6,111 bases of DNA from Actinomycetes bacterium (GTDB lineage Bacteria; Actinomycetota; Acidimicrobiia; Acidimicrobiales; Acidimicrobiaceae), in contig JAKAPB010000135.1 of the NCBI GenBank assembly GCA_021823045.1, forward strand, positions 1 through 6,111, read 5' to 3'. A program made the translations under genes and the position numbers. The notes under the pieces are model-generated. The model saw only the letters and a list, made by a program, of their open reading frames with translations. It was not told the DNA's origin and did not search any database. Position 1 is the stretch's first letter. Every line of letters begins with the position of its first letter. Positions 1 through 5,264 of this stretch are shown here, in pieces.

Positions 1-31
1 GAGATCTGGTGAGGTCGGTCAATCGTGACAT
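1..31 (-). CDS. Start of a gene downstream of the sigma factor, cut by the window edge
   Basis: Reading leftward, an ATG at 31-29 opens a frame that stays open to the window edge and gives only MSRLTDLTRS. It is preceded by a good Shine-Dalgarno sequence, AAGGAG at 41-36, four bases before the ATG. The start lies inside the last codons of the sigma factor gene in another frame (13-base overlap), the usual arrangement for a translationally coupled partner. Genes in this position after ECF sigma factors often encode anti-sigma factors or other proteins of the same signalling unit, but ten residues are too few to identify a family. The ribosome-binding site and overlap are seen; the partner role is inferred. 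Confidence 0.5.
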   Translation of the reverse strand, partial: MSRLTDLTRS

Positions 32-744
32 TTCGCTCCTTCGTGTGCCTGTACTTCGCTGGCCTGCTGAGTTAGATCAAGTGATAGCGAAGATACTCCT
101 TCTCGCCGCTCTCCGATTTGAGGGGGCGTCCGTGGCGATTGGGACAGTTTTTGCTCGGTAGCTACGTGGCTTTCATCTGAAACAGCTGGCGGTTCCGCAA
201 GAGCGTCTGCGAGTTTTGTTCGGGCCGCGCCTAATGTCCGGGAAACTGTGCCGCGTGCAACGCCTAGCGCTGCGGCGATCTCGCTTTCGGTGAGATCCGC
301 AACGTAGCGGAGCATTACTACCTCTCGCTGGCGTCGCGGAAGTTCGTTGACCAGCAGCCAAAGCTCTCCGGCCGGAGCTGGGACGTTGGGACGTTGGGGT
401 TGGCGGCTCCAGAGGCGTCTTTCGAGGGCTCGCCGCCTCGCTCGGCGTCGAAAAACGTTGTACGCGACCCGATAAGTCCATCCTTCGGGTCGTTCTGTCG
501 CACCAATTCGGGGCCAGTGCAAAAGGGCGCGAGAGCAGGCTTCATCGGCAACCTCCTTAGCTTCATCGAGGTCACCAATCACGAGAAGCATGGTGGCAAG
601 GAGTTTTGGGTAAACCTTCTCATACCATCGGGCGAAGTCGATATCCTCGTCGACTCCCAGCTCATCTTCCTGGCCGGATAGCTTAGGTTGCTTTTGGCGC
701 ACGGGCCCCCGTTCGTGGCATTGATCTAGCTTGTTCGGACTCAC
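19..744 (-). CDS. ECF-type RNA polymerase sigma factor (sigma-70 family)
   Basis: This is a 241-residue sigma factor with only regions 2 and 4, as in the extracytoplasmic-function group, which directs RNA polymerase to special promoters. Region 2 spans about residues 37-112 (FARWYEKVYPKLL onward; the GWTYRVAYN segment at 88-96 sits in the -10 recognition part). Region 4 spans about 127-182, with LPRRQREVVMLRYV at 135-148 and a helix-turn-helix around 153-175 that would read the -35 element. Two extensions are unusual: about 35 polar residues before region 2, and a Ser/Gln/Glu-rich tail of about 58 residues after region 4. The assigned start is a GTG at 744-742 with no clear Shine-Dalgarno sequence. 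A GTG at codon 15, preceded by a G-rich stretch, is a real alternative. The gene overlaps the next leftward gene by 13 bases. The regulon cannot be told from the sequence. Confidence 0.9.
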   Translation of the reverse strand: MSPNKLDQCHERGPVRQKQPKLSGQEDELGVDEDIDFARWYEKVYPKLLATMLLVIGDLDEAKEVADEACSRALLHWPRIGATERPEGWTYRVAYNVFRRRARRRALERRLWSRQPQRPNVPAPAGELWLLVNELPRRQREVVMLRYVADLTESEIAAALGVARGTVSRTLGAARTKLADALAEPPAVSDESHVATEQKLSQSPRTPPQIGERREGVSSLSLDLTQQASEVQAHEGAKCHD

Positions 745-1205
745 TACATAGTTAATAAGTCACGATCACGGCCTTTTGCTGAGACACTTGGTCCTTTTTA
801 TCAGAATCCTCTAAAGCGAGGGAAAGTCGGTCGGCCATAATTTATCAACCGCAAGAGGTGACTTCGCACACCGGCGAACGTCGGGCCAAACATGGAATTC
901 GTTAAAAGAACCATCTGAGCAGGATGGGCATCAAGTCACGCTCGTTTTGCTTCTGTTGCAGGGTTCCATGGCATTCATCGCCAGACCAAGAAATATCGGG
1001 TGCTCCGGTGAATACAGCAGAAGCAGACGACGAGCAGGAAAGTTCAAGCCCTTTACCTCCGAGGAGAATGTGAATCCAAAAACACCCCACCGACGGAACC
1101 GATGCCCAATTCATTACCGAAACCTAAATCTTGCAATTATTAAAGCTGGGCATGGAAATCAAAGAGTAGAGCTAGTCTATCATTCAATTGATTACTTGAA
1201 TTAAG
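745..1205. other. Intergenic region between divergent sigma factor and arsR-rhodanese genes
   Basis: This 461-base stretch separates two divergently transcribed genes, so it should hold both promoters. Open frames exist on both strands (for example 947-1204 plus and 902-1114 minus), but their products are basic, low-complexity and unlike any family I know. I see no mobile-element or tRNA signature. The right end becomes AT-rich and holds the operator-like repeats listed separately. I could not assign a convincing -35/-10 pair for the sigma factor gene. Confidence 0.6.
1178..1203 (+). promoter_or_regulatory. Candidate -10 box and ArsR-type operator in front of the arsR-rhodanese gene
   Basis: A TATCAT hexamer (1178-1183), one base from the -10 consensus, overlaps a perfect inverted repeat: ATTCAA at 1182-1187 and TTGAAT at 1196-1201, separated by 8 bases. 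Nested in it are the palindrome TCAATTGA (1184-1191) and a near-direct repeat (TTGATTA, then TTGAATTA). Some ArsR/SmtB proteins, such as CadC, bind TCAA...TTGA dyads overlapping their own promoters, so autorepression is a sensible inference. No good -35 hexamer sits at the right distance. The repeat is seen; its function is inferred. Confidence 0.45.
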
Positions 1206-1211
1206 GTGGGA

Positions 1212-1880
1212 ATGAAGGGTCGCGAGTTCAAAGATGCAATTTTCGAGCAGTTCGCTCGTGTGGCTTCCGCCCTAGCGAGCTCGAAGCGCGTGGAGATAAT
1301 CGATCTACTCTCCCAGGGAGAACGCAGGGTCGATTCGATCGCCGAAGTGACGGGGATGTCGGTGGCAAATACATCACGCCATCTCCACATACTTCGAGAT
1401 GCCGGGATGTTGACCTCTACTCGAAAGGGTCTGCAAATCACCTATCGAGTAGTCGACGAATCGGTTGTCACTGGCTATGTGGCATTACGAACACTTGCAG
1501 AGTCTCGAATAGCGGAGGTAAATCGACTGGCAGAAGCCTTCTTCTCCGAGATAGACGGGGCTGATCCGGTCGGATTGGACGAGTTACTAGATCGCTACGA
1601 GGCTGGAGTGATGGTAGTAGATGTCCGTCCAAGGCTGGAATACGAGGCAGGCCACCTACCCGGTGCCATATCAATCCCCCTCGAGGAACTCTCCGAACGC
1701 TTCTCCGAGATGAATCCAGCTAACTCAGTCGTCGCATACTGCCGGGGGCCTTACTGCGTTTTAGCTGCCCAAGCCGTCGCAAAGTTTCGTTCTGCAGGCT
1801 TTCACGCAGAGCGATTGGCCGGGGGCCCAACAGATTGGCGGGCCGCCGGGCTAAGTCTAGTGATCGGCGACGAGGCGTAA
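1212..1880 (+). CDS. ArsR-family regulator fused to a rhodanese domain
   Basis: A 222-residue two-domain protein. Residues 10-82 form an ArsR/SmtB winged helix, with recognition helix near SVANTSRHLHILR (50-62) and wing near RKGLQITYRV (71-80). Residues 119-222 form a rhodanese domain: VVDVRPRLEYEAGHLPGAISIP (135-156, with Asp137 and Arg139) and the active loop CRGPYC (177-182). C177 is the expected persulfide-bearing cysteine. The helix-turn-helix half has no cysteine and lacks the ELCVCDL metal site of classical ArsR, so arsenic or metal sensing is unlikely; a sulfur signal through the rhodanese is more plausible. I chose ATG 1212 because AAGG at 1203-1206 lies five bases before it; GTG 1206 would add two residues. 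The gene stands alone, 382 bases before the sulfur operon on the same strand, behind an operator-like dyad. Confidence 0.9.
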   Translation: MKGREFKDAIFEQFARVASALASSKRVEIIDLLSQGERRVDSIAEVTGMSVANTSRHLHILRDAGMLTSTRKGLQITYRVVDESVVTGYVALRTLAESRIAEVNRLAEAFFSEIDGADPVGLDELLDRYEAGVMVVDVRPRLEYEAGHLPGAISIPLEELSERFSEMNPANSVVAYCRGPYCVLAAQAVAKFRSAGFHAERLAGGPTDWRAAGLSLVIGDEA

Positions 1881-2028
1881 CGGCAATATAAGCACCAGAT
1901 TGAAGCTGCAAATGGGAGAGGAGGAGGCGCTTTGTCAGGCTGACCAAGCAATTTAATGTTAGAAGTCCGACATTTCGTCGCACTGGTTAGCACGAGCGAT
2001 GACCAGCATCCACATCGATTGCCAAACG

Positions 2029-2055
2029 CTTCTATCAGCGGAGTAACGATAGAAG
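2029..2055. repeat. Perfect 8-bp inverted repeat, 11-base loop
   Basis: CTTCTATC at 2029-2036 is the exact reverse complement of GATAGAAG at 2048-2055. The stem would be AT-rich and moderately stable. No T-run follows directly, so it is not a standard intrinsic terminator for the upstream gene. It could be a protein-binding dyad or an RNA hairpin in a long leader of the dsrE operon. Confidence 0.5.
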
Positions 2056-2076
2056 AATCAAACCGGCGATTGAAAT

Positions 2077-2115
2077 CCCGTACTCGTTTCTTGGTTTTTT
2101 ACTACTAGATACGGG
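2077..2115. repeat. 6-bp inverted repeat bracketing a T-rich stretch
   Basis: CCCGTA at 2077-2082 pairs with TACGGG at 2110-2115 across a 27-base interval containing TTTTTT at 2095-2100. The arms are short and the interval long, so chance cannot be excluded. The T-run is inside the loop rather than after the stem, which argues against a terminator. Confidence 0.25.
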
Positions 2116-2212
2116 TATGGCACAAGGTTCCAGCCAGCTCCACCGGCTTTTAAATAGACAGCGCCTTTGGAGCATGAGTAAGCACTGCTAAAGAAACTGT
2201 CGGCGTGCGAGG

Positions 2213-2245
2213 CTCAAAATCTAATGACAGGTCAAAAATATTGAG
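2213..2245. promoter_or_regulatory. Candidate operator before the dsrE-like gene
   Basis: TCAA at 2232-2235 and TTGA at 2241-2244 form a dyad with a 5-base spacer, ending 18 bases before the ATG. The larger pair CTCAAAAT (2213-2220) and ATATTGAG (2238-2245) is complementary at seven of eight positions. The half-site resembles the TCAA...TTGA dyad in front of the arsR-rhodanese gene, so both could be bound by the same repressor. The half-site is short and the region AT-rich, so confidence is low. Confidence 0.3.
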
Positions 2246-2262
2246 AACGAAGAAGGGTCGAA

Positions 2263-2616
2263 ATGAAGGTTCTGATGATACTAAATGATCCCCCTTATGG
2301 AACGGAAAGGGTCTACAACGGACTCCGCCTGGCGACAAATCTGCTCTCTAAGCATGAGCAAGTTGAACTTCAGATCTTCCTTATGGGAGACGCAGCTAGT
2401 GCAGCGAAGTCCGGACAGATTACGCCGAATGGATATTACAACGTAGAACGAATGCTCTCGAGCACTCTTCGCAAAGGAGGAGAGGTAAGTGTCTGCGGTA
2501 CGTGTATGGATGCTAGAGGCCTTACTGAAGCCGACCTTTTGGACGGAGCCAAGCGATCCACAATGGACATCTTGGGTGAAATGACCGTAAACGCCGATAA
2601 AGTCCTGGTCTTTTAG
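2263..2616 (+). CDS. DsrE-family persulfide carrier protein
   Basis: This 117-residue protein has the length and shape of the DsrE/DsrF/YchN/TusD family, small cytoplasmic proteins that carry or transfer sulfane sulfur on a cysteine. The N-terminal strand MKVLMILNDPPYGTERVYNGLRLA and the C-terminal ADKVLVF strand are typical. The key motif is VCGTCMDARGL (residues 77-87), with C78 and C81. One of these, probably C78 by comparison with the active cysteine of family members such as TusD, would carry the persulfide; the close second cysteine could release it as a disulfide. A good ribosome-binding site, GAAGGG at 2252-2257, lies five bases before the ATG. Its stop overlaps the next start by one base (TAGTG), so it is the first gene of a three-gene operon. 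The fold assignment is solid; the partner and direction of sulfur flow are inferred. Confidence 0.88.
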   Translation: MKVLMILNDPPYGTERVYNGLRLATNLLSKHEQVELQIFLMGDAASAAKSGQITPNGYYNVERMLSSTLRKGGEVSVCGTCMDARGLTEADLLDGAKRSTMDILGEMTVNADKVLVF

Positions 2617-3782
2617 TGGCGACGCCGAAGGGGTCAGCGGCGGAGAGTGTCGTCATCCTCGGGGGAGGCATAGGCGGTATCGCCGCTGCCAATCGCCTAC
2701 GGCGTCGGCTCGGCGGAGAGTGTCGGATCACCCTTATAAACAGAGACCCCGAATTCTCATTTGCTGCTTCCTACCTGTGGGTTATGTCAGGTCAGCGCAA
2801 AGCGAGCCAGATAGCGAGACCGCTCGCCGGCTTGCAGCGCCGAGGAATAGAGCTAGTAATCGGGAGTATCGACGAGATTGACCCGATTAATCGCAAGGTG
2901 ACCGTTCAAGGCACCGAGATAACCGGAGATCACCTGATTGTCTCCCTCGGGGCCGACTACGGCACCGCCTCAATTCCGGGGCTCGACCAGGCTGGAACGA
3001 CATTCGCCACCCTAGAAGGGGCGGAAGGACTCGCGTCTTCAGTCGCTGGAATTCACCGGGGGAAACTGATCATACTGACCGCCGCACCACTCTACCGCTG
3101 CCCGGCAGCCCCTTATGAAGCCGCACTACTAATAGATGCCATGCTTCGACGAAGGGGAGTAAGGGGACAGGTGGATATCGAGTTGCATGCTGCGGAGCCG
3201 GCCCCGCTCGCGGTAGCGGGAGATAACGTTTCCGACGCAGTCAAGGAGATCCTCCGCCAACACTCAATCGACTACTACCCTTCGCACCAAGTAGCCTCGG
3301 CAGAAACTGGCCGTGTATCTTTCACGGACGGAAAAACAGAAACATTCGATCTGCTTGCATATATGCCGCCGATCAAACCCCCGAGTGTGCTTAGCACTTC
3401 AGCGCTCGCCGGATCGACAGGGTGGGTCGACGTCGATCCAAATAGTCTTCTGACCCAGTTTCCTGGAGTTTACGCCATCGGAGACAATGCAAACATTCCT
3501 CTAAAAATTGCCAAGCCACTCCCTCGGGCCGGCGTTTTCGCTCATTCACAGGCGCTAGTCGTGGCGGACAACATTGCATCTACGATCAAGGGCAACTCCC
3601 CTATTGCGACCTTCAACGGGCACGGTGGGTGCTTTTTGGAGTCTGACTTTCACAGAGCTAGCTACGCTTCGGGCAACTTCTACGCAGATCCATCTCCTAA
3701 GGTGAGCGTCAAGCCTCCTTCCCGTCGTTCTCACCTTGCAAAGGTGGTATTCGAATACAACGTCATGCGGAGATGGCTGTGA
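2616..3782 (+). CDS. Sulfide:quinone oxidoreductase-like FAD-dependent oxidoreductase
   Basis: A 388-residue two-dinucleotide-fold flavoprotein of the SQR/flavocytochrome c sulfide dehydrogenase group, which oxidises sulfide to sulfane sulfur and passes electrons to quinone or another acceptor. The FAD-binding glycine motif GGGIGG is at residues 16-21. The SQR-like segment FSFAASYLWVMSGQR follows near 47-61. The redox cysteine motif YRCPAAPYEAA holds C162; the C-terminal FAD motif GVYAIGDNANIP holds G289-D290; and GGCFLES supplies C339. C162 and C339 match the paired redox cysteines of SQRs. The only other cysteine, C36, lies in the first FAD fold, so the third cysteine of some SQRs is absent. 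The basic, aromatic C-terminus (HLAKVVFEYNVMRRWL) could be a peripheral membrane anchor. The GTG start overlaps the dsrE-like stop by one base and has no Shine-Dalgarno sequence of its own, implying translational reinitiation. Sulfide as substrate is probable, not certain. Confidence 0.85.
   Translation: MATPKGSAAESVVILGGGIGGIAAANRLRRRLGGECRITLINRDPEFSFAASYLWVMSGQRKASQIARPLAGLQRRGIELVIGSIDEIDPINRKVTVQGTEITGDHLIVSLGADYGTASIPGLDQAGTTFATLEGAEGLASSVAGIHRGKLIILTAAPLYRCPAAPYEAALLIDAMLRRRGVRGQVDIELHAAEPAPLAVAGDNVSDAVKEILRQHSIDYYPSHQVASAETGRVSFTDGKTETFDLLAYMPPIKPPSVLSTSALAGSTGWVDVDPNSLLTQFPGVYAIGDNANIPLKIAKPLPRAGVFAHSQALVVADNIASTIKGNSPIATFNGHGGCFLESDFHRASYASGNFYADPSPKVSVKPPSRRSHLAKVVFEYNVMRRWL
3767..3772 (+). 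promoter_or_regulatory. Ribosome-binding site that decides the cysteine desulfurase start
   Basis: GCGGAG at 3767-3772 touches the in-frame ATG at 3773, too close to serve it, but sits six bases before the in-frame GTG at 3779. That GTG forms a classic four-base GTGA overlap with the flavoprotein stop codon at 3780-3782, so GTG 3779 is the likelier start. Confidence 0.6.
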
Positions 3783-4933
3783 GCGATATCGAAGCTTCCA
3801 ACCTGATCTATTTGGACCACAACTCAACAACTCCAGTAGCTGATGAAGTCCTAGACGCCATGCTTCCCTATCTCAAGGACTTCTACGGTAATCCATCGAG
3901 CGACCACGCATTAGGACATCGCTCCCGCCAAGCGATCGAAAATGCCCGGGCCAACGTTGCATCGCTGATTGGATCTGAGCCAAAGGAGATTGTGTTCACT
4001 TCAGGTGGAACCGAATCTAACAATCTCGCCATCCGAGGAACTGCGATGAGCGCGGCCCCCTCCCGGCGTCACATAGTTACCTCCATAGTGGAACATCCCG
4101 CTACCGCTGCTCCTTGTGCACTGCTAGAAAGCGAAGGTTGGACGGTGACCCGCCTGGGAGTCTCTGCCGCAGGTATCGTCGACCCAGAAGCTCTCATTGG
4201 CGCGCTACGAGAGGATGTGGCTCTTTTGACTCTCATGCTCGCTCAGAATGAGATTGGCACAATAATGCCGGTGGAAGTGGCGACTCGAAAAGCGAGGCAA
4301 CTCGGAGTGCTAACCCACGCCGACGCCGCTCAAGCGATCGGCAAAATCCAAGTGGATGTCGATGCGCTAGGCGTAGACCTGCTCTCGATCGCCGGTCACA
4401 AGGTCTACGCTCCAAAAGGGGTCGGGGCACTTTATTTGCGTAGCGGAACTGCGATTAGCCCGCTTTTGCTTGGGGCTGGCCAGGAGGGAGGAATGCGCCC
4501 GGGAACGGAAAATGTCGCCCAAATAGTTGGCCTCGGCGCCGCCTGCCTGCTTGCCAAAGATCGCCTTGAGGGTGAAGAGAACCGGCTCAGAGGGCTGACC
4601 GATGAGTTGTGGAGACTGCTTTCGCAACAGGTGACGGGGCTGATCCGGCACTCCCCGAAGTACGGTGGACTTCCCAATACCCTAATGGTGTCGTTCCCAT
4701 CCATCTCCGGGAGCGAACTTCTGGCCCGAGCAGATGGCGTTGCCGCGTCGACCGGATCCGCTTGTCACGCTGGCCTAGACGTCCCGTCAGCGACGCTGTT
4801 GTCGATGGGAGTGCCGCCATCGGTAGCGCAGGGAGCCGTGCGCCTTTCATTGGGACGCTCAACTACCTCGCGCGAGATATCTAAGGCCGCCGAAATAATC
4901 GTCGGTGCATACCGGAGCCTTCACGAAAAATAG
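3779..4933 (+). CDS. Cysteine desulfurase, group I NifS/IscS-like (possible selenocysteine-lyase-like)
   Basis: A PLP-dependent aminotransferase-fold enzyme, 384 residues from GTG 3779 (386 from ATG 3773), that takes sulfur from cysteine as an enzyme persulfide and leaves alanine. Counting from the GTG, the landmarks are: YLDHNSTTP near 11-19; TSGGTESNN at 74-82, the PLP-phosphate loop; H106, which stacks on the PLP ring; D182 and Q185 in HADAAQA; SIAGHK with the Schiff-base lysine K208; RPGTENVAQIVGLG; and the catalytic cysteine C329 in STGSACHAG. The GSAC loop places it in group I, not the SufS group. The tail GVPPSVAQGAVRLSLGRSTT with the ACH motif also recalls selenocysteine lyases. No iscU, iscR or sufE-like gene is adjacent; instead it is coupled to a flavoprotein and a DsrE-type carrier, suggesting sulfur relay rather than general Fe-S assembly. 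All catalytic residues are present. Confidence 0.92.
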   Translation: MSDIEASNLIYLDHNSTTPVADEVLDAMLPYLKDFYGNPSSDHALGHRSRQAIENARANVASLIGSEPKEIVFTSGGTESNNLAIRGTAMSAAPSRRHIVTSIVEHPATAAPCALLESEGWTVTRLGVSAAGIVDPEALIGALREDVALLTLMLAQNEIGTIMPVEVATRKARQLGVLTHADAAQAIGKIQVDVDALGVDLLSIAGHKVYAPKGVGALYLRSGTAISPLLLGAGQEGGMRPGTENVAQIVGLGAACLLAKDRLEGEENRLRGLTDELWRLLSQQVTGLIRHSPKYGGLPNTLMVSFPSISGSELLARADGVAASTGSACHAGLDVPSATLLSMGVPPSVAQGAVRLSLGRSTTSREISKAAEIIVGAYRSLHEK

Positions 4934-4945
4934 CTTCGCTTCGAG

Positions 4946-4992
4946 AAGGTGGGTATAAAAGGAGGTCGTTGCGGCGCAGAAATTGACCACCT
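4946..4992 (+). repeat. Two overlapping, mutually exclusive hairpins around a strong Shine-Dalgarno-like sequence
   Basis: CCACCT at 4987-4992 can pair perfectly with AGGTGG at 4947-4952. An overlapping arm, GACCACC at 4985-4991, can instead pair with GGAGGTC at 4961-4967 at six of seven positions. The latter contains a near-perfect ribosome-binding sequence (AAAAGGAGGT, 4957-4966). No coding frame of useful length follows it: TTG at 4969 opens only five codons. It may be a post-operon RNA structure or chance. Confidence 0.3.
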
Positions 4993-5031
4993 GCTAGGGA
5001 AGTCCGGCAAATCGACATATCCGTTGCTCGT

Positions 5032-5069
5032 AGGTCGGCAACCGTAGGGCCTCGCCTGCCGAGCGACCT
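5032..5069. repeat. GC-rich imperfect hairpin
   Basis: AGGTCGGCA at 5032-5040 pairs with TGCCG (5057-5061) plus ACCT (5066-5069), giving nine base pairs interrupted by a 4-base bulge, with a 16-base loop. A second small hairpin follows at 5105-5127 (TCGC..AGGA against TCCTGCGA, 2-base bulge). No T-run follows either. They may be part of an mRNA 3' end or a structured RNA; I see no known RNA family. Confidence 0.35.
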
Positions 5070-5264
5070 GGATCAAAGAGTCGGTTGTAGTCCGAGCATG
5101 ATCATCGCTCAGGAATATATCCTGCGACTTTCGTCCTGGTGGACAAAGCCCAGCAAGATTCGCATTTACCTTGCAATCCCAAGAGTTTTTGCGGCGTCTT
5201 CTGCAAAGGCGCTGGATAGGTAGCTTCGCAGTTACTTTTACTTCTGAATTGGTAGGATCGATCT

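Larger units (their letters stand above)
1881..2262. other. Intergenic region upstream of the sulfur operon
   Basis: This 382-base gap contains no gene I can support. The plus-strand frames opening at 1912 and 1999 encode only 14 and 15 residues and have no convincing ribosome-binding site in register. It does contain an 8-bp perfect inverted repeat (2029-2055), a 6-bp dyad around a T-run (2077-2115) and an imperfect TCAA/TTGA dyad just before the operon (2213-2245). The gap probably holds the operon promoter, but no clear -35/-10 pair stands out. Confidence 0.6.
4934..5264. other. Intergenic region after the sulfur operon
   Basis: In these 331 bases I see no recognisable gene. A 41-codon ATG frame at 5098-5223 has no good ribosome-binding site and no known relatives that I recognise. 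Several inverted repeats are present (listed separately), but none is followed by a T-run, so the operon terminator is not obvious. The right end should hold the promoter of the small monooxygenase-like gene; I cannot assign its boxes. Confidence 0.55.

Noticed and set aside
394..681. Plus-strand 95-codon frame inside the sigma factor gene
   Set aside because: It is the complement of the conserved sigma region 2 and 4 coding sequence; the minus-strand product has clear family motifs.
745..770. TATTAA-like -10 box giving a leaderless sigma factor mRNA
   Set aside because: The hexamer is in a suitable place on the minus strand, but no acceptable -35 element lies 16-18 bases upstream and the start codon itself is uncertain.
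947..1204. Plus-strand frame of 85 codons between the sigma factor and regulator genes
   Set aside because: The product is basic and low-complexity, with no recognisable motif and no good ribosome-binding site. It ends just before the regulator by chance.
2095..2100. T-run as part of an intrinsic terminator for the arsR-rhodanese gene
   Set aside because: The nearest strong stem ends at 2055, 40 bases before the run, and the other stem encloses the run instead of preceding it.
3779..4933. Assignment of the desulfurase to the SufS (group II) class
   Set aside because: The catalytic cysteine sits in a GSAC loop of group I type, not the RTGHHC-type loop of SufS, and no SufE or SufU gene is adjacent.
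5020..5070. tRNA-like fold suggested by several short GC-rich complementary arms
   Set aside because: There is no T-loop consensus, acceptor stem or anticodon arm of the right spacing.
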